Shown piece by piece: positions 30,757 to 39,136 of a DNA stretch of 64,000 nt. The stretch is taken from positions 434,001-498,000 of the forward strand of contig NZ_JIAN01000005.1 of the NCBI RefSeq assembly GCF_000688475.1, read 5' to 3'. The position numbers and the translations under genes are program-made. This DNA is from Cellulomonas sp. URHE0023. GTDB lineage: Bacteria; Actinomycetota; Actinomycetes; Actinomycetales; Cellulomonadaceae. How positions within the stretch are numbered: position 1 is the first letter of the stretch; each line of letters starts with the position of its first letter. Under the pieces are notes generated by a model, which saw only the letters and a program-made list of their open reading frames with translations, had not been told where the DNA came from and searched no databases.

Positions 30757-32586
30757 CTACCCGGGAGGCGTCGCCGGCAGCTCGATCGTGAAGGTCGTCC
30801 CCTCGCCCACCAGGCTCGCGATCGACAGGGTCCCCCCGTGGGCGTCGACCACCGCCTTGGTGATCGCCAGTCCCAGCCCGACGCCCTGGATGGCCCGCCT
30901 GGTGGCTGTCGACGCCCGGAAGAACCGCGTGGTGAGCGACTCCAGCTCGTCCGGTGGGATGCCGATCCCGGTGTCCGCGACCGCGATCCGCGCGCCGAGC
31001 GCGGTCGGCTCGACGGACACCCGGATCGATCCCCCGGCCGGCGTGAACTTGATCGCGTTCGAGATGAGGTTGTCCAGCACCTGAGCCAGCCGCACCGGGT
31101 CGGCGTCCACCACCGTGGGCTCCGCGACGAGGTCGAGCTGGACCCTGGCGGCCTCGGCGACCGGCGTCGCCGAGGTGAGGGACGCCCGCGCCACGTCGAC
31201 GAGATCGAGCCGCTGCGGCGAGATCGAGAACTTTCCTGCGTCCACCTGAGCCGTCAGCAGCAGGTCACCGACGAGCCGCAGCTGCCGGCGGGCGTTGCGG
31301 TCGATGACGGTCAGGTACTCGCGCTGGTCGTCGGTGAGCGGGTCGGTGCCGTCGGTCAGGAGGTCGAGGTAGCCGAGCACCGACGTCAGAGGCGTGCGCA
31401 GCTCGTGGCTGACCAGGCTGACGAACTCGTCCTGCAGACGCGCGGCCTCGCGCTCGGCCGTGACGTCGGTGGCGACGACCACGTAGCCGGCAGCCGACTC
31501 GTCGACGTCCTCGCGGCGGGTCACCGCGAGCCTCACGGTCAGCGTCGTGCCGTCCCGGCGCACGTACGTCCAGTCGCGCACCTCCGGACGCCCGGCCAGC
31601 GCCGCCGCGACGATCGTGTCGAACCCGAGCGGCGAGTCACCGTCGTCGGCGTAGTCGACGAGGCCTCGACGACGCTCGTCGAGCTCGGACTGCTGGTGGA
31701 ACGCGGTCACGGGCAGGCGCCCGACGACCTCACCCTGCGAGTACCCGAGCAGCCGCTCCGCCCCGGGGTTGAACACCTCGATGATGCCGTCCGCGTCGGT
31801 CGCCATGATGGCCTGCTCGGTCGCCGAGTCGATCACCGAGATCAGCTGGTCACGAGCCGCACGACGCCTGTCGGCGACGCGCCCGAGCTCGGTCGCGTCC
31901 CGCCGGGCACGCTCGAGGAGCGCCGTCTGCTGGAGCTGGAGACGCTCCAGGGCGATGGTGCGGGCCCGTAGACGGTCCGTGATCTCGTGCACGGTCACCG
32001 CGACGACGAATGCGACGAGCGAGAGGTAGAAGCTGCGCAGGATCGTGTCGCCCGTGACGTGCAGGGTCGGGTCGAGGATCGGGGGCGCGAAGACCACAGA
32101 TGCCACGCCGGCCGTCGCGAGCACGACACCCCGACGACCTTGCTGCGACGCAAGCGTGATCACCGGGAGGAACACCATCGTCGTGAACAGCGGCCCCACG
32201 GTCCCCGTGCCGGCACGCACCACGCCCACGCTGAAGATCAGGACGAGCGGCAGCACGTCCTGCGCACCTTCGGGCCAGCGGTCCCAGGGCAGCAGCCGGG
32301 CGGCGAGCGCCTGCACTGCGACGATCACCCCGGCAACGACCAGGAACCCTGGGTGCGGGACCGTGAGCGACGGCGACAGGACGATGAGCATCGACACCAG
32401 GTACAGGACCAGGAACGGGAGCTGCCGTTCGAGGACCGACGCGTCCGGGCCCAGCAGGCGGTGGATCGAGGTGGTCAGGTGCGTCTCGCCGTCCGTGGAC
32501 CGGCGCCCCGAACCTGCGCGCGATGTTCCCCTGCGGCGGTCGTCGCCGACCCGTCGGTCGACGCCGTCCCAGGCCGGGTCGCTCAT
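30757..32586 (-). CDS. Membrane PAS-domain sensor histidine kinase
   Basis: A 609-residue kinase. Six hydrophobic helices lie at about residues 53-210 in the membrane, then a coiled linker (LERLQLQQTALLERARRD), one PAS domain (about 245-375, starting ISVIDSATEQAIMATDADG), and a HisKA domain with phospho-accepting H394 in VSHELRTPL. The catalytic domain has DNLISNAIKF (N box), ADTGIGIP (G1) and GVGLGLAI (G2). It is the last gene of the six-gene operon and its ATG overlaps the preceding stop (ATGA). The only receiver domain in the operon is the one fused to the PIG-L enzyme, making that protein the likely partner by inference. Confidence 0.95.
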   Translation of the reverse strand: MSDPAWDGVDRRVGDDRRRGTSRAGSGRRSTDGETHLTTSIHRLLGPDASVLERQLPFLVLYLVSMLIVLSPSLTVPHPGFLVVAGVIVAVQALAARLLPWDRWPEGAQDVLPLVLIFSVGVVRAGTGTVGPLFTTMVFLPVITLASQQGRRGVVLATAGVASVVFAPPILDPTLHVTGDTILRSFYLSLVAFVVAVTVHEITDRLRARTIALERLQLQQTALLERARRDATELGRVADRRRAARDQLISVIDSATEQAIMATDADGIIEVFNPGAERLLGYSQGEVVGRLPVTAFHQQSELDERRRGLVDYADDGDSPLGFDTIVAAALAGRPEVRDWTYVRRDGTTLTVRLAVTRREDVDESAAGYVVVATDVTAEREAARLQDEFVSLVSHELRTPLTSVLGYLDLLTDGTDPLTDDQREYLTVIDRNARRQLRLVGDLLLTAQVDAGKFSISPQRLDLVDVARASLTSATPVAEAARVQLDLVAEPTVVDADPVRLAQVLDNLISNAIKFTPAGGSIRVSVEPTALGARIAVADTGIGIPPDELESLTTRFFRASTATRRAIQGVGLGLAITKAVVDAHGGTLSIASLVGEGTTFTIELPATPPG

Positions 32587-32786
32587 CGGACCGCCACGGA
32601 GTGGGCGCCGGGCGCCTGGTCCACGTCGTCGCTCGTGACCGGTCCGTGCAGCACGAGCACGGCGACGGTGCAGACGGCGGCGACGACGGCGACTCCCACG
32701 AGGAGCCTGCGCTCGGTCCGGCCGTTGGCCTCGATCTCGTCGGCGAGGGCCTCGTCTGTGAGGGTCGCCCAGGACCCGCTGCTCAT
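32583..32786 (-). CDS. 67-residue single-pass membrane protein of the kinase/GT operon
   Basis: A small protein with an acidic N-terminus (TLTDEALADEIEANGRTERR), one membrane helix (about residues 29-47) and a short outer tail. It overlaps the glycosyltransferase before it and the kinase after it by four bases each, so its translation is tied to both. No known family. It may be an assembly subunit for the synthase or a link between synthase and kinase, as small proteins in other exopolysaccharide operons are, but that is a guess. Confidence 0.75.
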   Translation of the reverse strand: MSSGSWATLTDEALADEIEANGRTERRLLVGVAVVAAVCTVAVLVLHGPVTSDDVDQAPGAHSVAVR

Positions 32787-34267
32787 CCCATCACCCGGCC
32801 CGTCTTCTCGGTCTTGTCCCACACCGCGGCCGCACCCCGCCACTGCTTGACGTAGGCGTCCAGGGTGATCGCGCAGAGCACCGGTCCGAAGCCCACGAGG
32901 TAGAGCAGAGGCAGCGCGAGGGGCTTGAGGACCCGGGTCCGCTCGAGCTGTTTGACGCCCCACGCCAGCAGCATCGCCAGGACGGACCATGCGTAGAGGG
33001 TCAGGGTCCACACCTCTCGGCCGGCGGGGGTCATCTCCCAGCCGAACAGGGCCGGGAGCCGCACCTCGAGGAGGTTCGGGAACCACGCGGCCACCATGAC
33101 GACGAGTGCCCCGACACCGGGGAACAGCAGTCCTTGGAGCCACGACCGTCTGGCGGTCTCACGGTCGAGCAGCATCGTCGTGACCGTGATGAAGACGTAG
33201 GCGCTCACGGCGATCCACCACAGCGACTGGAACGCCAACGTCGCCGTCACCTCGGCGACGAAGTAGAGCCCGACGAGCCCCACGGCAGCCAGGACCATCG
33301 CCACGGGCAGCAGGTAGATGGCGAACCAGATGACGCCGAAGTCGAACCGGCCCAGGCCGTGCCCGCGGCGCGGGCGGAACCACACCCGACGGAACGTCCG
33401 CGTGATCTGCACGTTGCCACGGGCCCACCGGACGCGTTGCTTCCACAGGGCGGTGACGGTGTCCGGCTCCTCGGCCAGCACGACGGCTGCAGGTTCGAAC
33501 ACGACCTTGCGCCCGGCGAGCTGCGTGAGGAACGTCGTGTAGGTGTCCTCGGCGAGCGTGCTGGTGTCCACGCGCCCTCCGACCGCTTCGAGGTTCGCTC
33601 GCGAGTGCAGCTGCGCCCCACCCGCCAGGCACGCCATGGCCCCCATGATGTTCTGCGCGCGGCGCGCGGCCGCCTGCGCGGTCACGTACTCGTACCCGAC
33701 GAAGCGCGCGACGCTCCCGGGCCGCCGGCTGCCCTCGCGGATGAACGCCGTGACCGCACCGACCTGCTCGTCCGCCAGGTGCCGAGTCATGCGTCGCAAG
33801 GAGTCGGGGTGGTAGATGACGTCGGCGTCCATGATCAGCAGCGCCTGCATCCAGTCGTCCGCGAGCGCCACCGCGATCCCGTGGTTGAGCGTGTGCGCCT
33901 TGCCCTGCCCGCCCTGCTCGCGCCGGAGGTGCACGACCCGGTCGTGGTACTGGGCCGCCTTGGCGCGCACGACGTCGGGGGTGTCGTCGGTGCTCGCGTC
34001 GTCGACGACGAGCACGCGCAGCCGGTCGGGCGGGTACTCCAGCCGCATCAGCCGGTCGAGCGACGCACCCAGGACCGCGCCCTCGTTCCACGCGGGGACG
34101 ATCACGACGACCCGGGGAAGGTACGGGGCCGCACGGCTCAGGTGGTTGCGGAACGCGTGCACGGGGATCAGGAGGTACTGGTAGAGCCCAGCGAGGACGG
34201 GGATCGCGCCGATGCCGACGCATGCGGCCAGGACCGCTACCAGCACGTCGCGCCACGGGACGGTCAC
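32783..34267 (-). CDS. Processive family 2 glycosyltransferase (membrane polysaccharide synthase)
   Basis: A 494-residue membrane GT2. One N-terminal helix (about residues 7-29) precedes the GT-A domain: VVIVPAWNEG, VVDDASTD, the nucleotide/metal motif MDADVI, TLAEDTYTT with the catalytic-base ED, and QRVRW, the Q-x-x-R-W motif of processive enzymes such as PgaC, BcsA and hyaluronan synthase. Four to six helices follow from about residue 310. It should polymerise an activated sugar and extrude the chain. No PilZ domain is fused. GTG at 34267 overlaps the PHP stop (GTGA). The nearby PIG-L deacetylase suggests an N-acetylhexosamine polymer; that is inference. Confidence 0.93.
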   Translation of the reverse strand: MTVPWRDVLVAVLAACVGIGAIPVLAGLYQYLLIPVHAFRNHLSRAAPYLPRVVVIVPAWNEGAVLGASLDRLMRLEYPPDRLRVLVVDDASTDDTPDVVRAKAAQYHDRVVHLRREQGGQGKAHTLNHGIAVALADDWMQALLIMDADVIYHPDSLRRMTRHLADEQVGAVTAFIREGSRRPGSVARFVGYEYVTAQAAARRAQNIMGAMACLAGGAQLHSRANLEAVGGRVDTSTLAEDTYTTFLTQLAGRKVVFEPAAVVLAEEPDTVTALWKQRVRWARGNVQITRTFRRVWFRPRRGHGLGRFDFGVIWFAIYLLPVAMVLAAVGLVGLYFVAEVTATLAFQSLWWIAVSAYVFITVTTMLLDRETARRSWLQGLLFPGVGALVVMVAAWFPNLLEVRLPALFGWEMTPAGREVWTLTLYAWSVLAMLLAWGVKQLERTRVLKPLALPLLYLVGFGPVLCAITLDAYVKQWRGAAAVWDKTEKTGRVMG

Positions 34268-34983
34268 GCCGTGCACACCCACTCGTAGCGGCCGACGTCC
34301 GCCTCCGTGTGCGCGTCGGTCGACGGGACCAGCTGGACGCCCGCGGCCCGCCAGCGGTCCGCGACCCGCGTGCTCGGGCACTGCCACTTCTCGTTGACCT
34401 CGACGAGCGTTCCCGCGGCGATGGCGACGTCGGCCAGGGCGTCCAGGAGCTCGTCGGGGACGTCGTCCTCGCTGATGCCGATCTTGGGCAGCACCGAGAA
34501 CGGGTGTGCGAGCTGAGCCGGACCCACCCGCTGGATCGCGCGGATCGTGGCGGTGAGCAGCATCTCGATCACGTCCTGCGGGTCCAGGCCGTCGACGATC
34601 CGCTGCAGCGTCGCGTGCGGGCTCCACGGTCCGTCGGGCCCCGGGACCTGGTGGTCGGCCAGCAGGACGCGGTCGGCACCGTGGGGCTCGCCGATCGAGG
34701 CGAGCACCTCCGGTGGGGCGTCGACCGTGCCGTCGGCGTCCAGGATCTTGGCCTCGACACCCGTGAGCACGGTGAGGCCCTCGATCCGTGGGAGGGCGCG
34801 CACCGCGGCCAGGAACTCGGGCACGTACGTGGTGCTCTCGCGCACGTGGTCGACCATCCGGACCACGCGCAGGGCCGCACGGTCGGCGGCCGCGAGGTTC
34901 TGCGCCGGCGTGCTGACCGCGTCATCGGAGAAGGTCGAGTGGACGTGGTGGTCCTCGTCGGGGCCGATGACGCGCCGGCTCAT
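34264..34983 (-). CDS. PHP-domain phosphoesterase
   Basis: A 239-residue PHP hydrolase. Metal ligands are visible in order: DHHVHSTFSDDA (HxH), MVDHVRE, GVEAKI, LLADHQ, LAHPFSV and STDAH. The family includes histidinol phosphatases, tyrosine phosphatases that control capsule synthesis (CpsB/YwqE) and nucleotide hydrolases. In a polysaccharide operon, a sugar-phosphate or phosphotyrosine phosphatase role is possible; the substrate is not known. Both ends overlap neighbours by four bases. Confidence 0.88.
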   Translation of the reverse strand: MSRRVIGPDEDHHVHSTFSDDAVSTPAQNLAAADRAALRVVRMVDHVRESTTYVPEFLAAVRALPRIEGLTVLTGVEAKILDADGTVDAPPEVLASIGEPHGADRVLLADHQVPGPDGPWSPHATLQRIVDGLDPQDVIEMLLTATIRAIQRVGPAQLAHPFSVLPKIGISEDDVPDELLDALADVAIAAGTLVEVNEKWQCPSTRVADRWRAAGVQLVPSTDAHTEADVGRYEWVCTA

Positions 34984-35939
34984 CGTGGTCTCAGCACCTG
35001 GTCGATCGGCAGGAACACGTCCTCCAGGTAGCGGACGTTCGCGATCTCGGTGAACTCGACGTGCGCGGGCACCGGCCGGCCCAGGACGGCGTCGAGGGTC
35101 AGCGACGGCATGTCGACGCCCGCCGCGATGGTCAGCGGCATGGCGCCCGGGAAGCGCGGGTTCACCTCGAGCAGGGCCGGCACCCCCGCGGCGTCGTACT
35201 TGAGCTGGACGTTCGCCACCGTGGTCAGGCCGACGGCACGCGCGATCGCCGACGCCGTCTCGATCAGGAGGTCGTCGTGCACGGTGACACCCGCGACCGC
35301 GACACCGGAGTCCACGCGCAGACGAGCGCGCGGGACGGCCGCGACCACGTGACCTTCCAGGTCGGCGAGGACGTCGACCGAGAACTCGTCACCCGGGAGC
35401 AGCTCCTGCACGATCAGGTCCTCCTCGTCGTGCACGGCGTCGAGCTCGGCCTGGCTGTGCACGGTCCGCACGCCGCGCGAGCCGGCTCCGCGGCGCGGCT
35501 TGACGATCACGGGGAAGTCCCAGCCGCTCGTCGCCTGCACCGTGCCGAGCAGCTCGGTCCGGGGCACGCGGACGGTCCGCGCGCACGCCCGGGCCAGCGC
35601 GAGCTTGTCCAGACAGGTCTCGAGCGTGGTCAACGACGGGGACGCGAGGACCGCGCCGCTGAGGTCGTCGCGGACCGCCGCCAGGAGCGGCAGCTCGACG
35701 TCGACCGTCGGGAAGAGCACGTCGATCGCGTCGTCGGCGCACAGCTGACGCACGACGTCGACGAAGTCGGGCGCCTTGCCTGCCGGGAGGAGTCGCCGGT
35801 GCTGCGCATCCACGAGGTAGAGGGCGCTCGCCCAGCGGTCCATGTCGGCCGCGAACACCTCGACGTCGCCGCGGCGCAGGAGCGAGCGGATGACCGCGAC
35901 ACCGGCGGGCCCACCTGCGCCGGTGACCAGAACCTTCAT
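34980..35939 (-). CDS. ATP-grasp ligase (CarB/PylC-like)
   Basis: A 319-residue ATP-grasp enzyme. The N-terminal Rossmann-like pre-ATP-grasp part starts MKVLVTGAGGPAGVAVIRSL and has VLFPTVDVELPLLA. The ATP-binding part has FPVIVKPRRGAGSRGV, the lid strand LIVQELLPGDEFSVDVL, and the metal-binding LLEVNPRFPGAMPLT. Such enzymes form amide or peptide-type bonds through an acyl-phosphate. Relatives occur in polysaccharide clusters, where they may attach amino acids to amino sugars. With a PIG-L deacetylase in the preceding gene, ligation of an acyl group to a freed amine is an attractive hypothesis. ATG at 35939 overlaps the preceding stop (ATGA). Confidence 0.9.
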   Translation of the reverse strand: MKVLVTGAGGPAGVAVIRSLLRRGDVEVFAADMDRWASALYLVDAQHRRLLPAGKAPDFVDVVRQLCADDAIDVLFPTVDVELPLLAAVRDDLSGAVLASPSLTTLETCLDKLALARACARTVRVPRTELLGTVQATSGWDFPVIVKPRRGAGSRGVRTVHSQAELDAVHDEEDLIVQELLPGDEFSVDVLADLEGHVVAAVPRARLRVDSGVAVAGVTVHDDLLIETASAIARAVGLTTVANVQLKYDAAGVPALLEVNPRFPGAMPLTIAAGVDMPSLTLDAVLGRPVPAHVEFTEIANVRYLEDVFLPIDQVLRPR

Positions 35940-37009
35940 GAGCGCGCCTCCTGCTCGTCCGTCCGGTCCTCGGGCACGGCCGAGACGAGCCCGGCGCCAG
36001 CGCGCAGCATCCCGGACACGCGGATGGTCTCGAGGGGCTCGGCGAACGTCCCAGCCCCGTACCGCGCCCAGTACCTGGCGGTGGCACGCACGAGCTCGGG
36101 TTCCATGTAGTCCCGGTGCGACTGGGACGTGAACGCCGCGAGCATCCGCAGCTTGGTGTCGATGAAGCCGTCGACCGGCACGAACCGGGTGGGTCGGAAG
36201 TCGATCGTGGACGACGGGCTCTGGAAGCAGGCGAGGGAGGGGACGCGTCGGGCGGCCACCTCGACCGCTTGTCGGACCGCGCGGTGGTCCTGGTGGCGGT
36301 CGTGCTCGCTGTGCGTGTAGACGAGCGTGGGCTCCACCACGCCGATGGTCTCCTCGATCGTCGCGATGAGCCCGCCCGCCGGGTCCATGCGCGTGTCCTC
36401 GAAGTCGTGCAGGTACAGGCGCGCCCCGATGATCGCCGCGGCCGCTAGCGCCTCGTGCCGGCGAGCCTGCACGTCGCCGCCCACGGACCCGCTCGAGAGC
36501 GTCAGGATCACGACCGTGTCGCCGGCCGCGCGGTGCGAGGCGAGCGTCGCCCCGACGCCGATCTCGACGTCGTCGGGATGGGCTCCTACCGCGAGCACGA
36601 CGTCGTGCGACTCGTGCGTGTCGCGTCGCTGACGCCCCAGCGCCGCGAGCGCGGTGATCCGCTCCAGCAAGGTGGCGGCCGCGACAGGCTTGACGAGGAA
36701 CTCGTCGGCGTCGCGCCGCAGGGCCTCGACCGCGTAGTCGACGCTCGCGAACGCGGTCATGACCGCGACGGGCGTTCCGGCCGCGCGCGACCGCAGCTCG
36801 TCGAGGAGCTCGAGCCCGGTCATCCCCGGCATCTGGATGTCGGTGAGCACCACGTCGAACCGGGCGCGCGCCACTTCGGCGAGAGCCGACATGGGCTCGT
36901 GCACCACCGTGACCGCCATGCCGCCACGCCGTTCCAGCACCGTGCGGACGTACTGCGCGGTGTCCACGTCGTCTTCTACGACGAGGACCCTGATCTGGTC
37001 GTCTGCCAC
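35936..37009 (-). CDS. Response-regulator receiver fused to a PIG-L (LmbE-type) deacetylase
   Basis: A 357-residue two-domain protein. Residues 5-122 are a complete receiver: acidic pocket E12-D13-D14, phospho-acceptor D57 in LTDIQMPG, switch T85 and K107 in VKP. Residues about 135-330 are a PIG-L zinc deacetylase with AHPDD (143-147) and the second metal site HSEHDRHQDH. PIG-L enzymes remove acetyl groups from N-acetylglucosaminyl substrates (MshB, Bshb2, GPI synthesis). The usual DNA-binding output domain is missing; phosphorylation would act on the enzyme itself. GTG at 37009 follows GGAGGG, spacing eight. It is the first gene of the operon ending with the histidine kinase. Confidence 0.93.
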   Translation of the reverse strand: MADDQIRVLVVEDDVDTAQYVRTVLERRGGMAVTVVHEPMSALAEVARARFDVVLTDIQMPGMTGLELLDELRSRAAGTPVAVMTAFASVDYAVEALRRDADEFLVKPVAAATLLERITALAALGRQRRDTHESHDVVLAVGAHPDDVEIGVGATLASHRAAGDTVVILTLSSGSVGGDVQARRHEALAAAAIIGARLYLHDFEDTRMDPAGGLIATIEETIGVVEPTLVYTHSEHDRHQDHRAVRQAVEVAARRVPSLACFQSPSSTIDFRPTRFVPVDGFIDTKLRMLAAFTSQSHRDYMEPELVRATARYWARYGAGTFAEPLETIRVSGMLRAGAGLVSAVPEDRTDEQEARS

Positions 37010-37095
37010 GCGAAGTGCCCTCCGTCACCGGTCGGTGCTGACCACGCTATCGGTAAGCAACCTCGCACCACAGGCCGGGGAATAGGCACGGCGGG

Positions 37096-37131
37096 GCTTC
37101 AGTTGAAGCGGCAAGTACATGCAAACGCATG
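37096..37131 (+). promoter_or_regulatory. Two stacked inverted repeats before the LLM/FMN-reductase pair
   Basis: GCTTCA-GT-TGAAGC (37096-37109) and CATGC-AAAC-GCATG (37118-37131) lie within 36 bases in an A/T-richer patch, 31 bases before the start at 37162. TTGAAG could serve as -35. The gap is also the divergent promoter region of the kinase/GT operon, so a protein bound here could affect both sides. Confidence 0.4.
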
Positions 37132-37161
37132 AACCATGGATCACCCTGTGAGGCGAGAGAG

Positions 37162-38316
37162 ATGCAGTTCGGGATCTTCACCGTCGGCGACGTCACCACG
37201 GACCCCACGACCGGCCGGACCCCCGACGACACGGAGCGGGTGCGCAACATGCTCACCATCGCCCAGCACGCCGACGCCGCAGGTCTGGACGTCTTCGCGA
37301 CCGGCGAGCACCACAACCCGCCGTTCGTCCCCTCGTCGCCCACCACCATGCTCGGCTACCTCGCGGGAACGACGAAGAACATCATCCTGTCGACCGCGAC
37401 GACGCTCATCACGACCAACGACCCCGTCCGCCTGGCCGAGGAGTACGCGATGCTCCAGGTCATCTCCGACGGCCGCATGGACCTCATGATGGGCCGCGGC
37501 AACACCGGCCCCGTGTACCCGTGGTTCGGTCAGGACATCCGCCAGGGCATCCCCCTGGCCATCGAGCACTACGCGCTCCTGCGCCGCCTCTGGGAGGAGG
37601 ACGTCGTCGACTGGCAGGGGAAGTTCCGTGGTCCGCTGCAGGGCTTCACCTCGACGCCGCGCCCGCTCGACGGGGTCCCGCCGTTCGTCTGGCACGGCTC
37701 GATCCGCAGCCCCGAGATCGCCGAGCAGGCCGCCTACTACGGTGACGGGTTCCTGCACAACGCGATCTTCTGGCCGCTCGAGCACGCCGCGCAGATGGTC
37801 AACTTCTACCGTCAGCGCTACGAGCACTACGGGCACGGGCAGGCGGACCAGGCGATCGTCGGGCTCGGCGGGCAGGTGTTCATGCGCAAGAGCTCGCAGG
37901 ACGCGGTCCGCGAGTTCCGGCCCTACTTCGACAACGCCCCGGTCTACGGACACGGGCCGTCGATGGAGGACTTCGTGCGCGACACCCCGCTGACCGTCGG
38001 CAGCCCTCAGGAGGTCATCGACCGGTACGGGAAGTTCCGCGAGCAGGTCGGCCACTACCAGCGTCAGATGTTCCTCATGGACCACGCAGGCCTGCCGCTG
38101 AAGACCGTCCTGGAGCAGATCGACATCCTCGCGACCGAGGTCGTCCCGGTGCTCCGCGCCGAGGCCGAGGCCGCGCGCCCTGCCCACGTGCCGGCCGACC
38201 CGCCCTCGCACGCCTCTCGGGTGGCCGCGGCACGCGCTGCGGGTACCGTGCACGAGCAGGTCGTTGCCGAGGACACCTTCACCGGCCTCCGGGCCGAGGA
38301 CTCGCTGCAGTCATGA
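37162..38316 (+). CDS. LLM-class FMN-dependent monooxygenase (CE1758 group)
   Basis: A 384-residue luciferase-like TIM-barrel enzyme using FMNH2 and O2. The start QFGIFTVGDVTTDP, GEHHNPPFVPSSP, TTLITTNDPVRLAEEYAMLQVISDGR and MGRGNTGPVYPWFG are typical of the CE1758 family. ATG at 37162 follows GAGGCGAGAGA. The next gene, 25 bases on, encodes the matching NADPH-FMN reductase, so the pair forms a complete two-component monooxygenase. The substrate is unknown; the last 45 residues are Ala-rich and variable. Confidence 0.93.
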   Translation: MQFGIFTVGDVTTDPTTGRTPDDTERVRNMLTIAQHADAAGLDVFATGEHHNPPFVPSSPTTMLGYLAGTTKNIILSTATTLITTNDPVRLAEEYAMLQVISDGRMDLMMGRGNTGPVYPWFGQDIRQGIPLAIEHYALLRRLWEEDVVDWQGKFRGPLQGFTSTPRPLDGVPPFVWHGSIRSPEIAEQAAYYGDGFLHNAIFWPLEHAAQMVNFYRQRYEHYGHGQADQAIVGLGGQVFMRKSSQDAVREFRPYFDNAPVYGHGPSMEDFVRDTPLTVGSPQEVIDRYGKFREQVGHYQRQMFLMDHAGLPLKTVLEQIDILATEVVPVLRAEAEAARPAHVPADPPSHASRVAAARAAGTVHEQVVAEDTFTGLRAEDSLQS

Positions 38317-38341
38317 CCCTCTCTTCTGGAAAGGACGTGCG

Positions 38342-38962
38342 ATGAGCGACCGCTCGATCGTCGTCATCTCGGCGGGGCTGTCCCAGCCCTCGTCGTCGCG
38401 TCTGCTGGCCGACCGCCTCGCCGACGCCACCGTCACCGAGCTCGCCGCGCGCGGCATCACCGCGCACGTCGAGACCGTGGAGCTGCGCGACGTCGCCCAC
38501 GAGGTGGTCAACATGACCCTCTCCGGCTTCGCCTCCGGCCCCCTCAAGGACGTCATCGAGAAGGTGACCGCGGCGGACGGCGTCATCGCGGTCACGCCGA
38601 TCTTCTCGGCGTCCTACTCCGGCCTGTTCAAGTCGTTCATGGACATCCTCGACAAGGACGCGCTCGTCGGACGTCCCGTCCTGGTCGGCGCGACCGGCGG
38701 CACCGGGCGACACTCGCTCGCGCTCGAGTACGCGCTGCGACCGCTGTTCGCCTACCTGCGTGCCGACGTCGCCGGTACGGCCGTGTTCGCGGCCACCGAC
38801 GACTGGGCCGACGGTGGCGGCGACGACGTCAACCCGCTGCCCAACCGGATCCGTCGTGCCGGCCGAGAGCTCGCGGAGATGGTTGCCGACCGGGAACCGT
38901 CCGCGCCGGTCGGCCTCTACGACGCGGTGCCGTCGTTCGACCAGCTCCTGGGCGGCGCCTGA
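38342..38962 (+). CDS. NAD(P)H-dependent FMN reductase (CE1759 group)
   Basis: A 206-residue flavodoxin-like reductase that supplies FMNH2 to the monooxygenase encoded just before it. Seen: VVISAGLSQPSSSRLLADRL (phosphate-binding loop), ADGVIAVTPIFSASYSGLFKSFMD and VGATGGTGRHSLALEYALRPLFAYL. ATG at 38342 follows GGAAAGGACGTGC. Two strong hairpins come after the stop, marking the end of the unit. Confidence 0.93.
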   Translation: MSDRSIVVISAGLSQPSSSRLLADRLADATVTELAARGITAHVETVELRDVAHEVVNMTLSGFASGPLKDVIEKVTAADGVIAVTPIFSASYSGLFKSFMDILDKDALVGRPVLVGATGGTGRHSLALEYALRPLFAYLRADVAGTAVFAATDDWADGGGDDVNPLPNRIRRAGRELAEMVADREPSAPVGLYDAVPSFDQLLGGA

Positions 38963-38969
38963 CACCACT

Positions 38970-39034
38970 GGTCCGGTGCCCACCACCGGACCGGTGCGCA
39001 ACGAGGGCGGGAAGCCGTGGCTTCCCGCCCTCGT
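38970..39034. terminator. Tandem perfect hairpins ending the LLM/reductase operon
   Basis: The first hairpin has stem GGTCCGGTG / CACCGGACC with a 5-base loop (38970-38992). The second has a perfect 15-bp stem at 39001-39015 / 39020-39034 with a 4-base loop, followed by TCGTTTCC, the closest thing here to a T-run. The second works in both directions and can also stop transcripts from the convergent HesB-like gene. Confidence 0.88.
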
Positions 39035-39136
39035 CGTTTCCTGCCCGTGCACCCGGGCCGGTCGTGCCCCGGCCGTGCACAGGCGCTCCGGGGCTGCGGC
39101 CCCGAGTAAGCCGTGCTTCCGCGCGCTGCTGCGGCC

